A DNA stretch of 64,000 bases from contig NZ_JHBW01000065.1 of the NCBI RefSeq assembly GCF_001273845.1, forward strand, positions 186,001 through 250,000. Direction: 5' to 3'. Numbering within the stretch: the stretch's first letter is position 1; each line of letters starts with the position of its first letter. The translations under genes were made by a program, and so were the position numbers. Source of the stretch: Leucobacter musarum subsp. musarum (GTDB taxonomy: Bacteria > Actinomycetota > Actinomycetes > Actinomycetales > Microbacteriaceae). Below the pieces are notes generated by a model. That model was not told where the DNA came from, made no database searches, and was given only the letters and a program-made list of their open reading frames with translations. Positions 36,651-44,890 of the stretch are shown piece by piece.

Positions 36651-37532
36651 ATGACCCCGAATCTCGATCCCCGCACGAAGTACCCGAAAGCGCCGCTGCC
36701 CCAGCAGGAGCAGCCGAGCCAGCCAGGACTCACGCAGCCGATGCGGCCGCAGCCCGACCATGGCGAAGACACCTATCGGGGGAGCGGTCGTCTGGCCGGG
36801 TATCGCGCCCTCATCACCGGCGGAGACTCGGGCATCGGGCGCGCCGTCGCTATCGCATACGCACGCGAGGGCGCCGACGTTGCGATCGCCTATCTCCCCG
36901 AGGAGCAGGAGGACGCCGAGCAGACACTGGCTCAGATCGAGCAGGCGGATCGGAAGGGTGTGCTGCTGCCTGGCGACCTGAGTCGTGAATCTGACTGCAT
37001 CCAGACCGTTGAGCGCGCCGTTCAGGAACTCGGCGGACTCGACATTTTGGTGCTGAACGCTGCGACGCAGCGCGAGCGCGAAGACAACGCCGCAATCACG
37101 CGGGATGCGGTCGAGCAGGTGTTCGCAACGAACCTCGTCGCCCCGATCCTTCTCTTCCGCGAGGCCGCACCGCACTTGCAGCCGGGAGCCAGCGTCATCG
37201 TCTCGGCGTCGGTGCAGGCATACCAGCCATCACCCGACCTGCTCGACTATGCCATGACGAAAGCAGCGCTGGTTGCCTTTACGCATGCCCTCGCCGAGCA
37301 GCAAGGCGAACGCGGGGTGCGGGTGAACGCGGTCGCACCTGGACCCATCTGGACGCCACTGATTCCGGCGACGGGCTGGGACCAGAAGCAAGTGCATTTT
37401 GGCGAAGACACTCCGCTTGGACGACCAGGGCAGCCTGCCGAGCTTGCGGGTGCCTATGTCTACCTCGCCTCTGAGGAAGCGTCGTACGTGTCAGGAGCCG
37501 TGGTCCCGGTGACTGGCGGCAAGTACCTGTAA
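36651..37532 (+). CDS. YghA/YdaD-like short-chain dehydrogenase
   Basis: The 293-residue SDR has the extra N-terminal tail seen in the YghA/YdaD group (Pro/Gln-rich, with MRPQPDHGEDTYRGSGRLAG), then the Rossmann motif ITGGDSGIG, NAA in place of NNAG (LVLNAATQ), Ser in IVSASVQAY and the Tyr-Lys pair in DYAMTKAAL. The end YVSGAVVPVTGGKYL is typical. These enzymes are often general-stress induced; substrates are mostly unknown. ATG 36651 follows GAAGAGGAG. It lies just after the Rho_N gene, in the same direction. Confidence 0.88.
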   Translation: MTPNLDPRTKYPKAPLPQQEQPSQPGLTQPMRPQPDHGEDTYRGSGRLAGYRALITGGDSGIGRAVAIAYAREGADVAIAYLPEEQEDAEQTLAQIEQADRKGVLLPGDLSRESDCIQTVERAVQELGGLDILVLNAATQREREDNAAITRDAVEQVFATNLVAPILLFREAAPHLQPGASVIVSASVQAYQPSPDLLDYAMTKAALVAFTHALAEQQGERGVRVNAVAPGPIWTPLIPATGWDQKQVHFGEDTPLGRPGQPAELAGAYVYLASEEASYVSGAVVPVTGGKYL

Positions 37533-37549
37533 TCGTGCTTCGCCGCGCC

Positions 37550-39082
37550 TCACGCGAGCGCGAGCATCTCGCGCGTGAACGGGTGCTGCGGGTTCGCGAA
37601 GACCGCCTCCGTCGCCCCGCGCTCCACGACTTCGCCGTGCTGCATGATGATCAGCCGGTCGCAGACGGTGCGCACTGCGGCGAGGTCGTGCGAGACGAAT
37701 ACGATCGCGACCGCGTGGTCTCGCTGTAGCGAGCTCAGCAACTGGAGGATGCCGGCCTGCGTCGCCACGTCGAGCGCCGAGACCGGTTCGTCGCAGACGA
37801 GCATGTCGGGCCGGGCTGCCAGTGCGCGGGCGATCGCGACACGTTGGCGTTGGCCGCCCGAGAGCGTCACCGGGAAGCGATCGAGCAGCTCGGCGCCGAG
37901 CCCGACTTCGGCCAGCAACTCCTCAGCGGTGCGCCTGGCGCCGGACGCATCGGCGCGTACGGACGTTTCGATGATGCGGCGCACGCGCCAGCGCGGGTCG
38001 AACGTCGCGAGGGGATCCTGCGGAATCAAACGGACCTGCGCAGCCGCGTCGGTGCGTTCGAGGAGACCCGTATCCAGGCGCTCGGCACCGGCGAGGATGC
38101 GTGCGAGCGTGGTCTTGCCAGCGCCTGATTCGCCGACCACGCCGATGGCCTCGCCGCGCCGCACGTCGAGGTCCACGCCGAAGATTCCCGCGCGGTCACC
38201 CGTCGGGGTGGCGAACTGCCGGCTCGCTCCGCTGAGCGCGAGCAGGGGAGCGCCGGGACGCGCGGTGGGGCCGGGCTTCGGTCCGTTCGGGGTGGCAGCG
38301 ACCAGCGCACGTGTCGCGCGGTGCTGCGGGCGCTGCAAGAGGTCGTCGGTTGCCCCCGCCTCGACGATCCGACCGTTGTCAATGACGAGAATGCGATCGG
38401 CGAGCTGCTCCACGCTGCGCAGATCGTGGCTGATGAACAGCACCCCGGTGCCGCGATCCCGTATCTCAGCGAACAGGCCGAGCACGCGGGCGGCGGTGGT
38501 CGGGTCGAGCGCGGTCGTGGGTTCGTCGGCGATGAGGATCGCCGGGTCTCCCGAGAGCGCTGCCGCGATCAGGGCGCGTTGACGCATGCCGCCGGAGAGC
38601 TCGGGGGAGCGCTGCCGCAGGCGGTCGGCGGCGCCGGGGAGCCCCGCTTCGGTGAGCGCCGTGACGACGCGTGACCGACGCTCGCCGCGCAGCACCCCGC
38701 GGATTGCGAGGGTTTCGCCGACCTCGTCACCGATAGTGCGCAGCGGATCGAGTGACTGCAGCGCATCTTGCAGCACGAGTCCGATCGCGTCGCCGCGCAC
38801 GGCCCGCCAAGCACGCTGCGATGCTTTCTGCAGCTCCAGGCCGTTGACGATGAGGCGATCCGATGCCACCGACCAGCCCGGCTCGGCCTGCACGAGCCCC
38901 AGGAGCGCGCGGGCGAGCACCGACTTTCCGGCGCCCGAGGCCCCCACGACGGCGACGCACTCGCCCGCGGCGACCGAGAACGAGATCTCCTCGAGCACCG
39001 AAACCCGATGGCGCCCGCGCCCGAGCCCGACCTCGAGACCGGCGACCTCGAGCACGGGAGCGGTTCCGGTGACCGCGCTCAT
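37550..39082 (-). CDS. Fused double ATPase of a peptide-type ABC transporter
   Basis: The 510-residue protein fuses two ATPases. Domain 1 has Walker A GASGAGKSV, signature LSGGMRQR and Walker B AILIADEPTTALD; domain 2 has GESGAGKTT, signature LSGGQRQR and Walker B MLVCDEPVSALD. I place the start at ATG 39082, where it overlaps the permease stop by 4 bp; the frame is open further upstream within the permease gene. The linker is shorter than in the other two double ATPases. It is the last gene of a minus-strand operon (42700-37550). Confidence 0.92.
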   Translation of the reverse strand: MSAVTGTAPVLEVAGLEVGLGRGRHRVSVLEEISFSVAAGECVAVVGASGAGKSVLARALLGLVQAEPGWSVASDRLIVNGLELQKASQRAWRAVRGDAIGLVLQDALQSLDPLRTIGDEVGETLAIRGVLRGERRSRVVTALTEAGLPGAADRLRQRSPELSGGMRQRALIAAALSGDPAILIADEPTTALDPTTAARVLGLFAEIRDRGTGVLFISHDLRSVEQLADRILVIDNGRIVEAGATDDLLQRPQHRATRALVAATPNGPKPGPTARPGAPLLALSGASRQFATPTGDRAGIFGVDLDVRRGEAIGVVGESGAGKTTLARILAGAERLDTGLLERTDAAAQVRLIPQDPLATFDPRWRVRRIIETSVRADASGARRTAEELLAEVGLGAELLDRFPVTLSGGQRQRVAIARALAARPDMLVCDEPVSALDVATQAGILQLLSSLQRDHAVAIVFVSHDLAAVRTVCDRLIIMQHGEVVERGATEAVFANPQHPFTREMLALA

Positions 39083-39963
39083 GCGCGTCCCCCCTTCGCC
39101 AGTGCGCGGCCGATGACGGTCAGCGCCGTCGCGGTCACGACGATCGCGAGACCGGGGAAAACGGTCATCCACCACGCGGTGGTGAGATACACGCGGCCGG
39201 CGTTCAGCATGGCTCCCCACTCAGGCGACGGCGGTTCCGTGCCGAGCCCCAGGAAGCCGAGCGCGGAAACCCACACGATCGCCTGCCCGACCCCGAGAGT
39301 GGCCGCCGAGACGAGTGGCCACGCCGCGTTCGGAGCGATGTGGCGCACGAACCTGCGAGGAGCCGAGATCTCGTCGAGACGCGCCCATTCCACGTACCCA
39401 CTGCCTGCCACGCGTCGCGCGGTGCCGCGGAGCAGGCGCGCGTACCCGGGGATCGTCGCGAGCCCGATCGCCAGAATCGAGGCGCGCGGACCGCCGCCCA
39501 TGACCGAGATGAAGAGCAGCGCGAGCACGAGCGTCGGCAGTGCGAAGAGCACCTCGAACGCGCGCGCGAGTGCCGCGTCGACCCATCGCGGGCCCACGCC
39601 CGATGCGAAGCCGAGCACCGCGCCGATGCCGACACCGATGGCGGTCGCTGCGAGCCCGATGCCGAGCGACGCACTGGTGCCGTGCACGATGCGCGCGGCA
39701 ATGTCGCGCCCCGATTCGTCGGTGCCGAACGGGTGCGCCCACGATGGCGGTCGGAACGCGTCGGCCGGGTGAATCGCGAGCGGGTCCGTGGGCGCGAGCA
39801 CCTGCGGCGCGACGACCGCGAGCACCGCGACGGCGAGCACGAGCAGGCTGAGTGCTCCCGGCCACCCGAGTGCAGTCCACACCCGGCCTCCGCGGGGTCT
39901 CCGTCGGGTGACGCGGCGCGGCGAGAGGCTCCCTGGAGACCCGTTCAGCTGCCCGCCGTTCAC
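39079..39963 (-). CDS. Peptide-type ABC transporter permease (DppC-like)
   Basis: The 294-residue permease has the DppC layout: basic N-terminus (PRRVTRRRPRGGR), first helix (ALSLLVLAVAVLAVVAPQVL), the clear family motif HPFGTDESGRDIAARIVHGT, five more helices and an EAA-like loop (DEISAPRRFVRHIAPNAAWP). GTG 39963 overlaps the upstream permease stop (GTGA). It pairs with the next gene upstream to form the pore. Confidence 0.92.
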   Translation of the reverse strand: MNGGQLNGSPGSLSPRRVTRRRPRGGRVWTALGWPGALSLLVLAVAVLAVVAPQVLAPTDPLAIHPADAFRPPSWAHPFGTDESGRDIAARIVHGTSASLGIGLAATAIGVGIGAVLGFASGVGPRWVDAALARAFEVLFALPTLVLALLFISVMGGGPRASILAIGLATIPGYARLLRGTARRVAGSGYVEWARLDEISAPRRFVRHIAPNAAWPLVSAATLGVGQAIVWVSALGFLGLGTEPPSPEWGAMLNAGRVYLTTAWWMTVFPGLAIVVTATALTVIGRALAKGGRA

Positions 39964-41009
39964 AGCGTCACCTCGCGGTCAGCTCGCACTCGCACCCGCA
40001 CCCGCACCGCCGGATCGATGAGCCGTTCAGCGATGTCGGCGAGCAGCATCACGGCGACATACAGCAGTGCGATGATCGAGACGACGCCCATGACCACGGG
40101 CACGTCGCGCACCGACGCAGCTTCGAGCAGCAGGCGGCCGAGCCCCGGGCGAGCGAACAGCGCTTCGACCACGACCGCGCCGCTGAGCAGCGACCCGTAG
40201 GCCCAACCCGAGAGTGCGATCGCCGGGAGCGCGGCGTGGCGCAGCGTGTGCGCGAGCAGCACGCGCGTCTCACTGGCGCCGCGAGCGCGAGCGGTGGTGG
40301 CGAAGGGTTGTGATCCGGCCTCCTCGAGTGAGCCGTGCATCACGTGCGCGAGATAGCCGGCGATCGGAATCGCGAGGGTCAGCACGGGCAGCACGAGCGA
40401 CGCCGGCGCATTCCCCGAGCTCGTCGCGGGGAACCAGTGCAGCGCGCCGGCGAAGATCAGGATGCCGACGGCACCGAGGAAGAACTGCGGGATTACCGAC
40501 GAAACAGTGGCGATCCCGGAGAGCGCGGCCCGAGTCGCACGCCCCCAGCGGCCGCGACCGAGCACCCCGAGCAGCGCGCCGGCCAACGCGAATGCCCAGG
40601 CCACGACGAGTGCGAGCGTCGAGATGAGCACGGTCGGCCAGAAGTTCGCCGCGAGCAACCCGCTCACCGGTTGCTTGCGCGCGTACGAGTCCCCGAACTG
40701 CAGTGTCGCGGTGTTCCAGAGCTGCGTCAGGTACTGCACCGCGATCGGCCGGTCCAGGCCGTAGGCGATGCGCGCCCGTTCGAAGGCCTCGGGAGTGGCC
40801 TGCGAGCCGGGCCCGCCCATGATCGCCTCCAGCGGATCACCCGACACGCGAAGCGCGATGAACACGATGGTTGCGGTGATCCAGACCACGAGCACCGCCG
40901 AGCCGATGCGGCGCAGCACCGCGCCACCGATGCGTCGCGCCCGGAGGCGTGAGGCATCGGCGCGCGGTGCGTCGCCCCGCGATGCGCGGGGTGGTTCAGA
41001 AGTGCTCAC
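39960..41009 (-). CDS. Peptide-type ABC transporter permease (DppB-like)
   Basis: The 349-residue permease has the DppB features: N-terminal RRIGSAVLVVWITATIVFIA helix, RVSGDPLEAIMGGPG loop, EAA-type ARGASETRVLLAHTLRHAAL and six helices. GTG 41009 is the start. The C-terminus ends in alternating Val-Arg (VRVRVRVRAD) encoded by a short 6-bp repeat. An unusually long basic N-terminal tail (about 30 residues) precedes the first helix. Confidence 0.92.
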   Translation of the reverse strand: MSTSEPPRASRGDAPRADASRLRARRIGGAVLRRIGSAVLVVWITATIVFIALRVSGDPLEAIMGGPGSQATPEAFERARIAYGLDRPIAVQYLTQLWNTATLQFGDSYARKQPVSGLLAANFWPTVLISTLALVVAWAFALAGALLGVLGRGRWGRATRAALSGIATVSSVIPQFFLGAVGILIFAGALHWFPATSSGNAPASLVLPVLTLAIPIAGYLAHVMHGSLEEAGSQPFATTARARGASETRVLLAHTLRHAALPAIALSGWAYGSLLSGAVVVEALFARPGLGRLLLEAASVRDVPVVMGVVSIIALLYVAVMLLADIAERLIDPAVRVRVRVRADREVTL

Positions 41010-41050
41010 TGCAGCAGTGTGCCGTATTCGGGGCTCCGAAGGGATTCCGG

Positions 41051-42700
41051 TTACTTCGTGAGCTTCGCGTTGATGAACGTGGGCGTCGCGATCGTGCCGA
41101 GTGTCGTCACCCCGGTTGCACCGTTGACGAGGAAGTGATTCTGCTGATCGTAGAGCGGCAGGATCGCGTAGCTCTCGAGCACGCGCTGCTGCGCGTCGGC
41201 GTAGATCGCGTCGCGCTTCGCCGTGTCCTGCTCGGCGGCGGCCGCGTCGAGGAGCTGGTCGAGCTCAGGATCGTCGAGCTGCGCGTGATTCGCGAAGTAG
41301 CCCGACGGTGCCGGCGTGATGCCGTCCGAGTGGTAGAGGAAGCGCAGTACGTCGGGTCCGACCTTCGTGTACGGCGCGTCGACGGCCTCGTACTCGTTCG
41401 CGCCGAGCTTGCCGTACCAGGTGCTCAGGTCGACGGGCTCGAGCTGCACGTCGAAACCGACTGCGGCCGTGTTGGCCTGGATCTGTTCAAAGAGCGACTG
41501 CTCCGCGGCGACCGACTGGTTCGTGCTCACGGGGAATCGCACGGTCAGTCGCTTCCCGTCCTTCACGCGCACGCCGTCGCTGCCGGCGGTCCAGCCGGCG
41601 TCGTCGAGTAGCTTCGCCGCAGCCTGCGCGTCCGTGGTGAAGAGGCCGTCGTCGGAGGTCGCCGCCGGTTCCGTGCTGGCGAGGGGGGAGAAGCTCTGCG
41701 CCGCAGTGCCCTGGAAGAGCGACTCGATGCCCGGGCCCGGATCGGCCACGCGCACAAATGCCTCACGCACTCGGATGTCGTCGAACGGAGCCTGGCCTGT
41801 GTTGAGCTCGATGCGGTTCACCGATCCCGGGCGTGGGGCATCGATGTGGGTGAAGCCGGCGCCGTCGGCGGCGACGATATCGCTGGGCAGCGGGTTGTCG
41901 ATCACGTCAACCTCGCCCGAAGCGAGCGCCGACTGACGCGTCGCGGCATCGGGGATGAAGCGCCATTCGATGGCGTCCAGGTATGCGGCACCGTCGTGGT
42001 CTGCCTCGGGGCCCGGCGTGCGGTAGTCGTCGTTGCGCACGAGCGTCACGCTCTGCTGCGGCTTCCAGCTGTCCACGATGAAGGGGCCGGTGCCGATGGG
42101 TGCCTGGCAGTTCTCGTCCATGCCGCGCGCGATCCCGGCAGGAGACTCGATGGCGTTCCACTGCTGGCTCAGCGATTCGAGCAGCGCGGAGTCGGGCGAC
42201 GACAGGTGGAACCGCACGTGCGTGGCATCGACGGGCTCGACGCTCTGCACCTTCGACACGGCGAGCACCCCGGTCGACGACCCGGTGTCCGGATCTTGCA
42301 GGTGCTCGATGTTCGCCTTGACGGCCTCCGCGTCGAACGGGGTGCCGTCGGTGAAAGTGACGTCGCTCTGCAGCGTGAAGTCCCAGGTGAGGCCATCGGC
42401 GCTCGTGGTCCACTCGGTGGCGAGCCACGGCGTGATGGTGCCGTCGGCATCGCGGCCCACGAGTGGCTCGAGGTACTGCGTCGAGATCAGGGCCTGCGGG
42501 TAGTTGCCGCCGACGTGCGGGTCGAGGCAGGTGGGCTCGGCGTCGCCGGTCGCGTAGACGAGCGTGCCGCCATCCTCCGTTTCCGGTTCCGCGGCGGTGC
42601 CGCCCCCGGCGCACGCGGCGAGGGTGAGGGCGCTCGCCGCGGCGATGGCGGTCAGGGCAAGCGTGCGCGGAAGTGTGCGGGGGCGGTGCTGCGAGGCCAT
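41051..42700 (-). CDS. Substrate-binding lipoprotein of the third peptide-type ABC transporter
   Basis: The 549-residue protein starts at ATG 42700, with GAGGAG 7 bp upstream. The signal peptide (RTLALTAIAAASALTLAAC) ends in the lipobox LAAC. The mature part is a family 5 binding protein (DGGTLVYATGDAEPTCLDPH, TFTDGTPFDAEAVKANIEHL). Relatives bind peptides, nickel complexes or opines; the sequence does not tell. It is the first gene of the operon. A palindrome at 42733-42753 sits just before it. Confidence 0.9.
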   Translation of the reverse strand: MASQHRPRTLPRTLALTAIAAASALTLAACAGGGTAAEPETEDGGTLVYATGDAEPTCLDPHVGGNYPQALISTQYLEPLVGRDADGTITPWLATEWTTSADGLTWDFTLQSDVTFTDGTPFDAEAVKANIEHLQDPDTGSSTGVLAVSKVQSVEPVDATHVRFHLSSPDSALLESLSQQWNAIESPAGIARGMDENCQAPIGTGPFIVDSWKPQQSVTLVRNDDYRTPGPEADHDGAAYLDAIEWRFIPDAATRQSALASGEVDVIDNPLPSDIVAADGAGFTHIDAPRPGSVNRIELNTGQAPFDDIRVREAFVRVADPGPGIESLFQGTAAQSFSPLASTEPAATSDDGLFTTDAQAAAKLLDDAGWTAGSDGVRVKDGKRLTVRFPVSTNQSVAAEQSLFEQIQANTAAVGFDVQLEPVDLSTWYGKLGANEYEAVDAPYTKVGPDVLRFLYHSDGITPAPSGYFANHAQLDDPELDQLLDAAAAEQDTAKRDAIYADAQQRVLESYAILPLYDQQNHFLVNGATGVTTLGTIATPTFINAKLTK

Positions 42701-42732
42701 GCGGCGGCTCCTCGGGTTCGGGCGATCCACTG

Positions 42733-42753
42733 TTGTTGGATTGAGTTCAACAA
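42733..42753. promoter_or_regulatory. Palindromic operator between the third transporter and a TetR gene
   Basis: TTGTTGGA (42733-42740) and TTCAACAA (42746-42753) are inverted arms with one mismatch and a 5-nt spacer. It is 33 bp upstream of the binding-protein ATG and 77 bp upstream of the divergent TetR ATG. Binding by that TetR is inferred from position. Confidence 0.6.
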
Positions 42754-42829
42754 GCCGAGTGTAGTCGATCCGCGCGCCTACGCGCATCTGCACGGCACAT
42801 CACGGGTGATCGGCCGATACAGTGAGAGC

Positions 42830-43390
42830 ATGTCTTCGACTCGCGGGCGCCCGCACGCCTCCTCTCGCGAGATGCTCGCGGATGCCGCGTGCGAGCTCTT
42901 TCTCGAGCGCGGGTACGAGGCGACCTCCGTGACCGAGGTGACCCGCCGAGCAGGCGTGAGTCGATCCAGCTTCTTCAACTACTTCGCGTCGAAGTCCGAG
43001 ATTCTCTGGTACGTCTTCGACCGCCGGATCGCGGCGCTCGATGCCGCCCTTGCCGAGGCCTCGGTACCGGTCACCACAGCTCTGCGCGTGTTCGCGTCGG
43101 GGGAGCACCCCGACGCGCTCGCGCTGGCGGTCGCCGAAGCGCGCACCATGGGGGTGGAAGACGAGCTGGCGGCCGGGCGCGCGGAGCGCCAGCTCCGCAT
43201 CGCAGACCTGGTCGGAGCCCGGCTGCGGCGAGACGGCGTCGATGCGCTGGTCGCGGAGATTCAGGCCGCGGGGTACGCCGCTGCGCTCGTGAGTACCGTG
43301 TGGCGCTGGGCGCACCTCGGAGCCGGGCGTCACCAGCTCAACGCGCTGTTGCTTGAATCGCTCGGCGCGGCCGACACGGTCTTCGCATAG
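42830..43390 (+). CDS. TetR-family regulator
   Basis: The 186-residue protein has a TetR helix-turn-helix (SVTEVTRRAGVSRSSFFNYF, about 34-53) and a ligand-binding C-terminal part. ATG 42830 is the start; the frame stays open nearly 1 kb upstream, but that is the antisense of the binding-protein gene. It diverges from the third peptide-type transporter, which it probably controls through the palindrome between them. It converges on the MFS gene, 18 bp away. Confidence 0.88.
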   Translation: MSSTRGRPHASSREMLADAACELFLERGYEATSVTEVTRRAGVSRSSFFNYFASKSEILWYVFDRRIAALDAALAEASVPVTTALRVFASGEHPDALALAVAEARTMGVEDELAAGRAERQLRIADLVGARLRRDGVDALVAEIQAAGYAAALVSTVWRWAHLGAGRHQLNALLLESLGAADTVFA

Positions 43391-43408
43391 ACGAATCGCG
43401 GTGCGGGA

Positions 43409-44890
43409 TCACCCCGCCTGCGACGGCGACACCGGTTGCGGTGCGCTCTCCCGATCGCGGAACGCCTGCTGCGGCACGACGAACCTCAGCGCGATGGCAG
43501 CGACCAAAGCTGATCCACCGCAGACGCACCAGACGATGACATAGCCGGTGAACGATCCCGCGGTGCCCCCGCCGGCCTCAGCGCCCGTGGCTCCTGCAGC
43601 TCCCGCGACGCCGTGCATCAGGGCGATCCCGAAGATCGCGGAGGCGATGGCACCGCCGACGGTCTTCGTCGAATTGGTGAGGCCGGTCGCGACGCCCGTG
43701 AGATGATCCGGTGCGCCGGCCGCGGCTGCTGCGGGCAGTGCGGCGACCAACGCGCCCGAGCCCAGCCCCGCGATCATCATGTTGGTGACCATGTGGGTAT
43801 AGGTGTCGTGGAACGGGAGGAACAGTAGATAACCGATCGCGACGAGCAGCGCGGCCCCCGCGAGCGTGTTGCGGGGCGTGCTGAGCCGGGCGACGAACGG
43901 GTAGAGCAGCGCGCCGATCACCATCGCGATGAGATACAGCCCGATGACGAGCGACGTGGCGAAGCCGCCGATGCCGAGGCCGTACCCCGCGGACTCGGGG
44001 TCGGTGCGAATGAACGTCGACAGGGGCGCTTGAGCGCCGAGCACGCTCATGCCGAAGAGGGCGGCGGTGACGAAGACCGGAGCCAGAGCCGGCGAACGGA
44101 ACATGCGCACGTCGATCAGTGGATCGGGGTGGCGCAGCTCCCAGCGCGCGAACGGCACGACGAGCACGAGGCCGAGCAGTACGACCGCCCAGGCGAGCAC
44201 ACTGCCCACGCCCTGCAGACGCAGCAGGCTCAGGCCGCCGGTGAAGGCGAGGAGCGCCACGGTGATGAGCATGAGGCCGACGTAATCGAGGCGGCCGCCG
44301 AGCTGCTCGGGTGACTCTGCGACACCGAAGGCGATCACGAAGAAGCACAGGGTGACGAGCACTCCCGGCACCAGCAGCACGCCGAAGATCGGGAACGAGT
44401 CGATCAGCTGCCCTCCAATGAGTGCGCCCGAGATCGCGCCGGCCTCGAGCGCGGCGACGAGAATGCCGGCGGCGCGAGCGGTGAGCAGTGAACGGCCGTC
44501 GCGACCAGAGGTGCGCGACCAGACGAGCGCGATTTCGAGCGGCAGCCACACGACGTAGACGCCCTGCAGTGTCCACGCGGCGAGGAAGAGTGGGAAGGTC
44601 TGGGCGAACGGCAGCGCGAGGCTTGCGACGGCGGTGATCGCGGTCGACCAGAGCAGGATCCGCTTGTGCCCGACCATGTCGCCGAGTTTGGCGAGCGCCG
44701 GCACGACCAGTGCCGACAGCATCAACTGCGAGCCCTCGAGCCAGTTCACATCGGCATCGGGCACATCGAGGTGACGCGCGATGTTCGAGAGCATGGGCGT
44801 GTAATAGCCCTGCAGAAACCCGCTCGTGAACTCGACGAATGCGAGGAAGCCGACGATGCCGGCGAGTACGCCGAGCCGCACGCGGGTCAT
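43409..44890 (-). CDS. DHA2-type MFS exporter
   Basis: The 493-residue membrane protein has about 14 segments, as in the DHA2 drug:H+ branch. Motif A is seen as ALAKLGDMVGHKRILLWSTA. It lacks obvious substrate-specific features. Its start overlaps the upstream peptidase stop by 4 bp (ATGA), so the exporter and peptidase are made together, an unusual pairing that could mean export or release of a peptide- or acyl-amino-acid-like compound. Confidence 0.88.
   Translation of the reverse strand: MTRVRLGVLAGIVGFLAFVEFTSGFLQGYYTPMLSNIARHLDVPDADVNWLEGSQLMLSALVVPALAKLGDMVGHKRILLWSTAITAVASLALPFAQTFPLFLAAWTLQGVYVVWLPLEIALVWSRTSGRDGRSLLTARAAGILVAALEAGAISGALIGGQLIDSFPIFGVLLVPGVLVTLCFFVIAFGVAESPEQLGGRLDYVGLMLITVALLAFTGGLSLLRLQGVGSVLAWAVVLLGLVLVVPFARWELRHPDPLIDVRMFRSPALAPVFVTAALFGMSVLGAQAPLSTFIRTDPESAGYGLGIGGFATSLVIGLYLIAMVIGALLYPFVARLSTPRNTLAGAALLVAIGYLLFLPFHDTYTHMVTNMMIAGLGSGALVAALPAAAAAGAPDHLTGVATGLTNSTKTVGGAIASAIFGIALMHGVAGAAGATGAEAGGGTAGSFTGYVIVWCVCGGSALVAAIALRFVVPQQAFRDRESAPQPVSPSQAG

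Noticed and set aside
41846-42829. Upstream extension of the TetR frame
   Set aside because: It is antisense to the binding-protein gene; the TetR fold begins right at ATG 42830.
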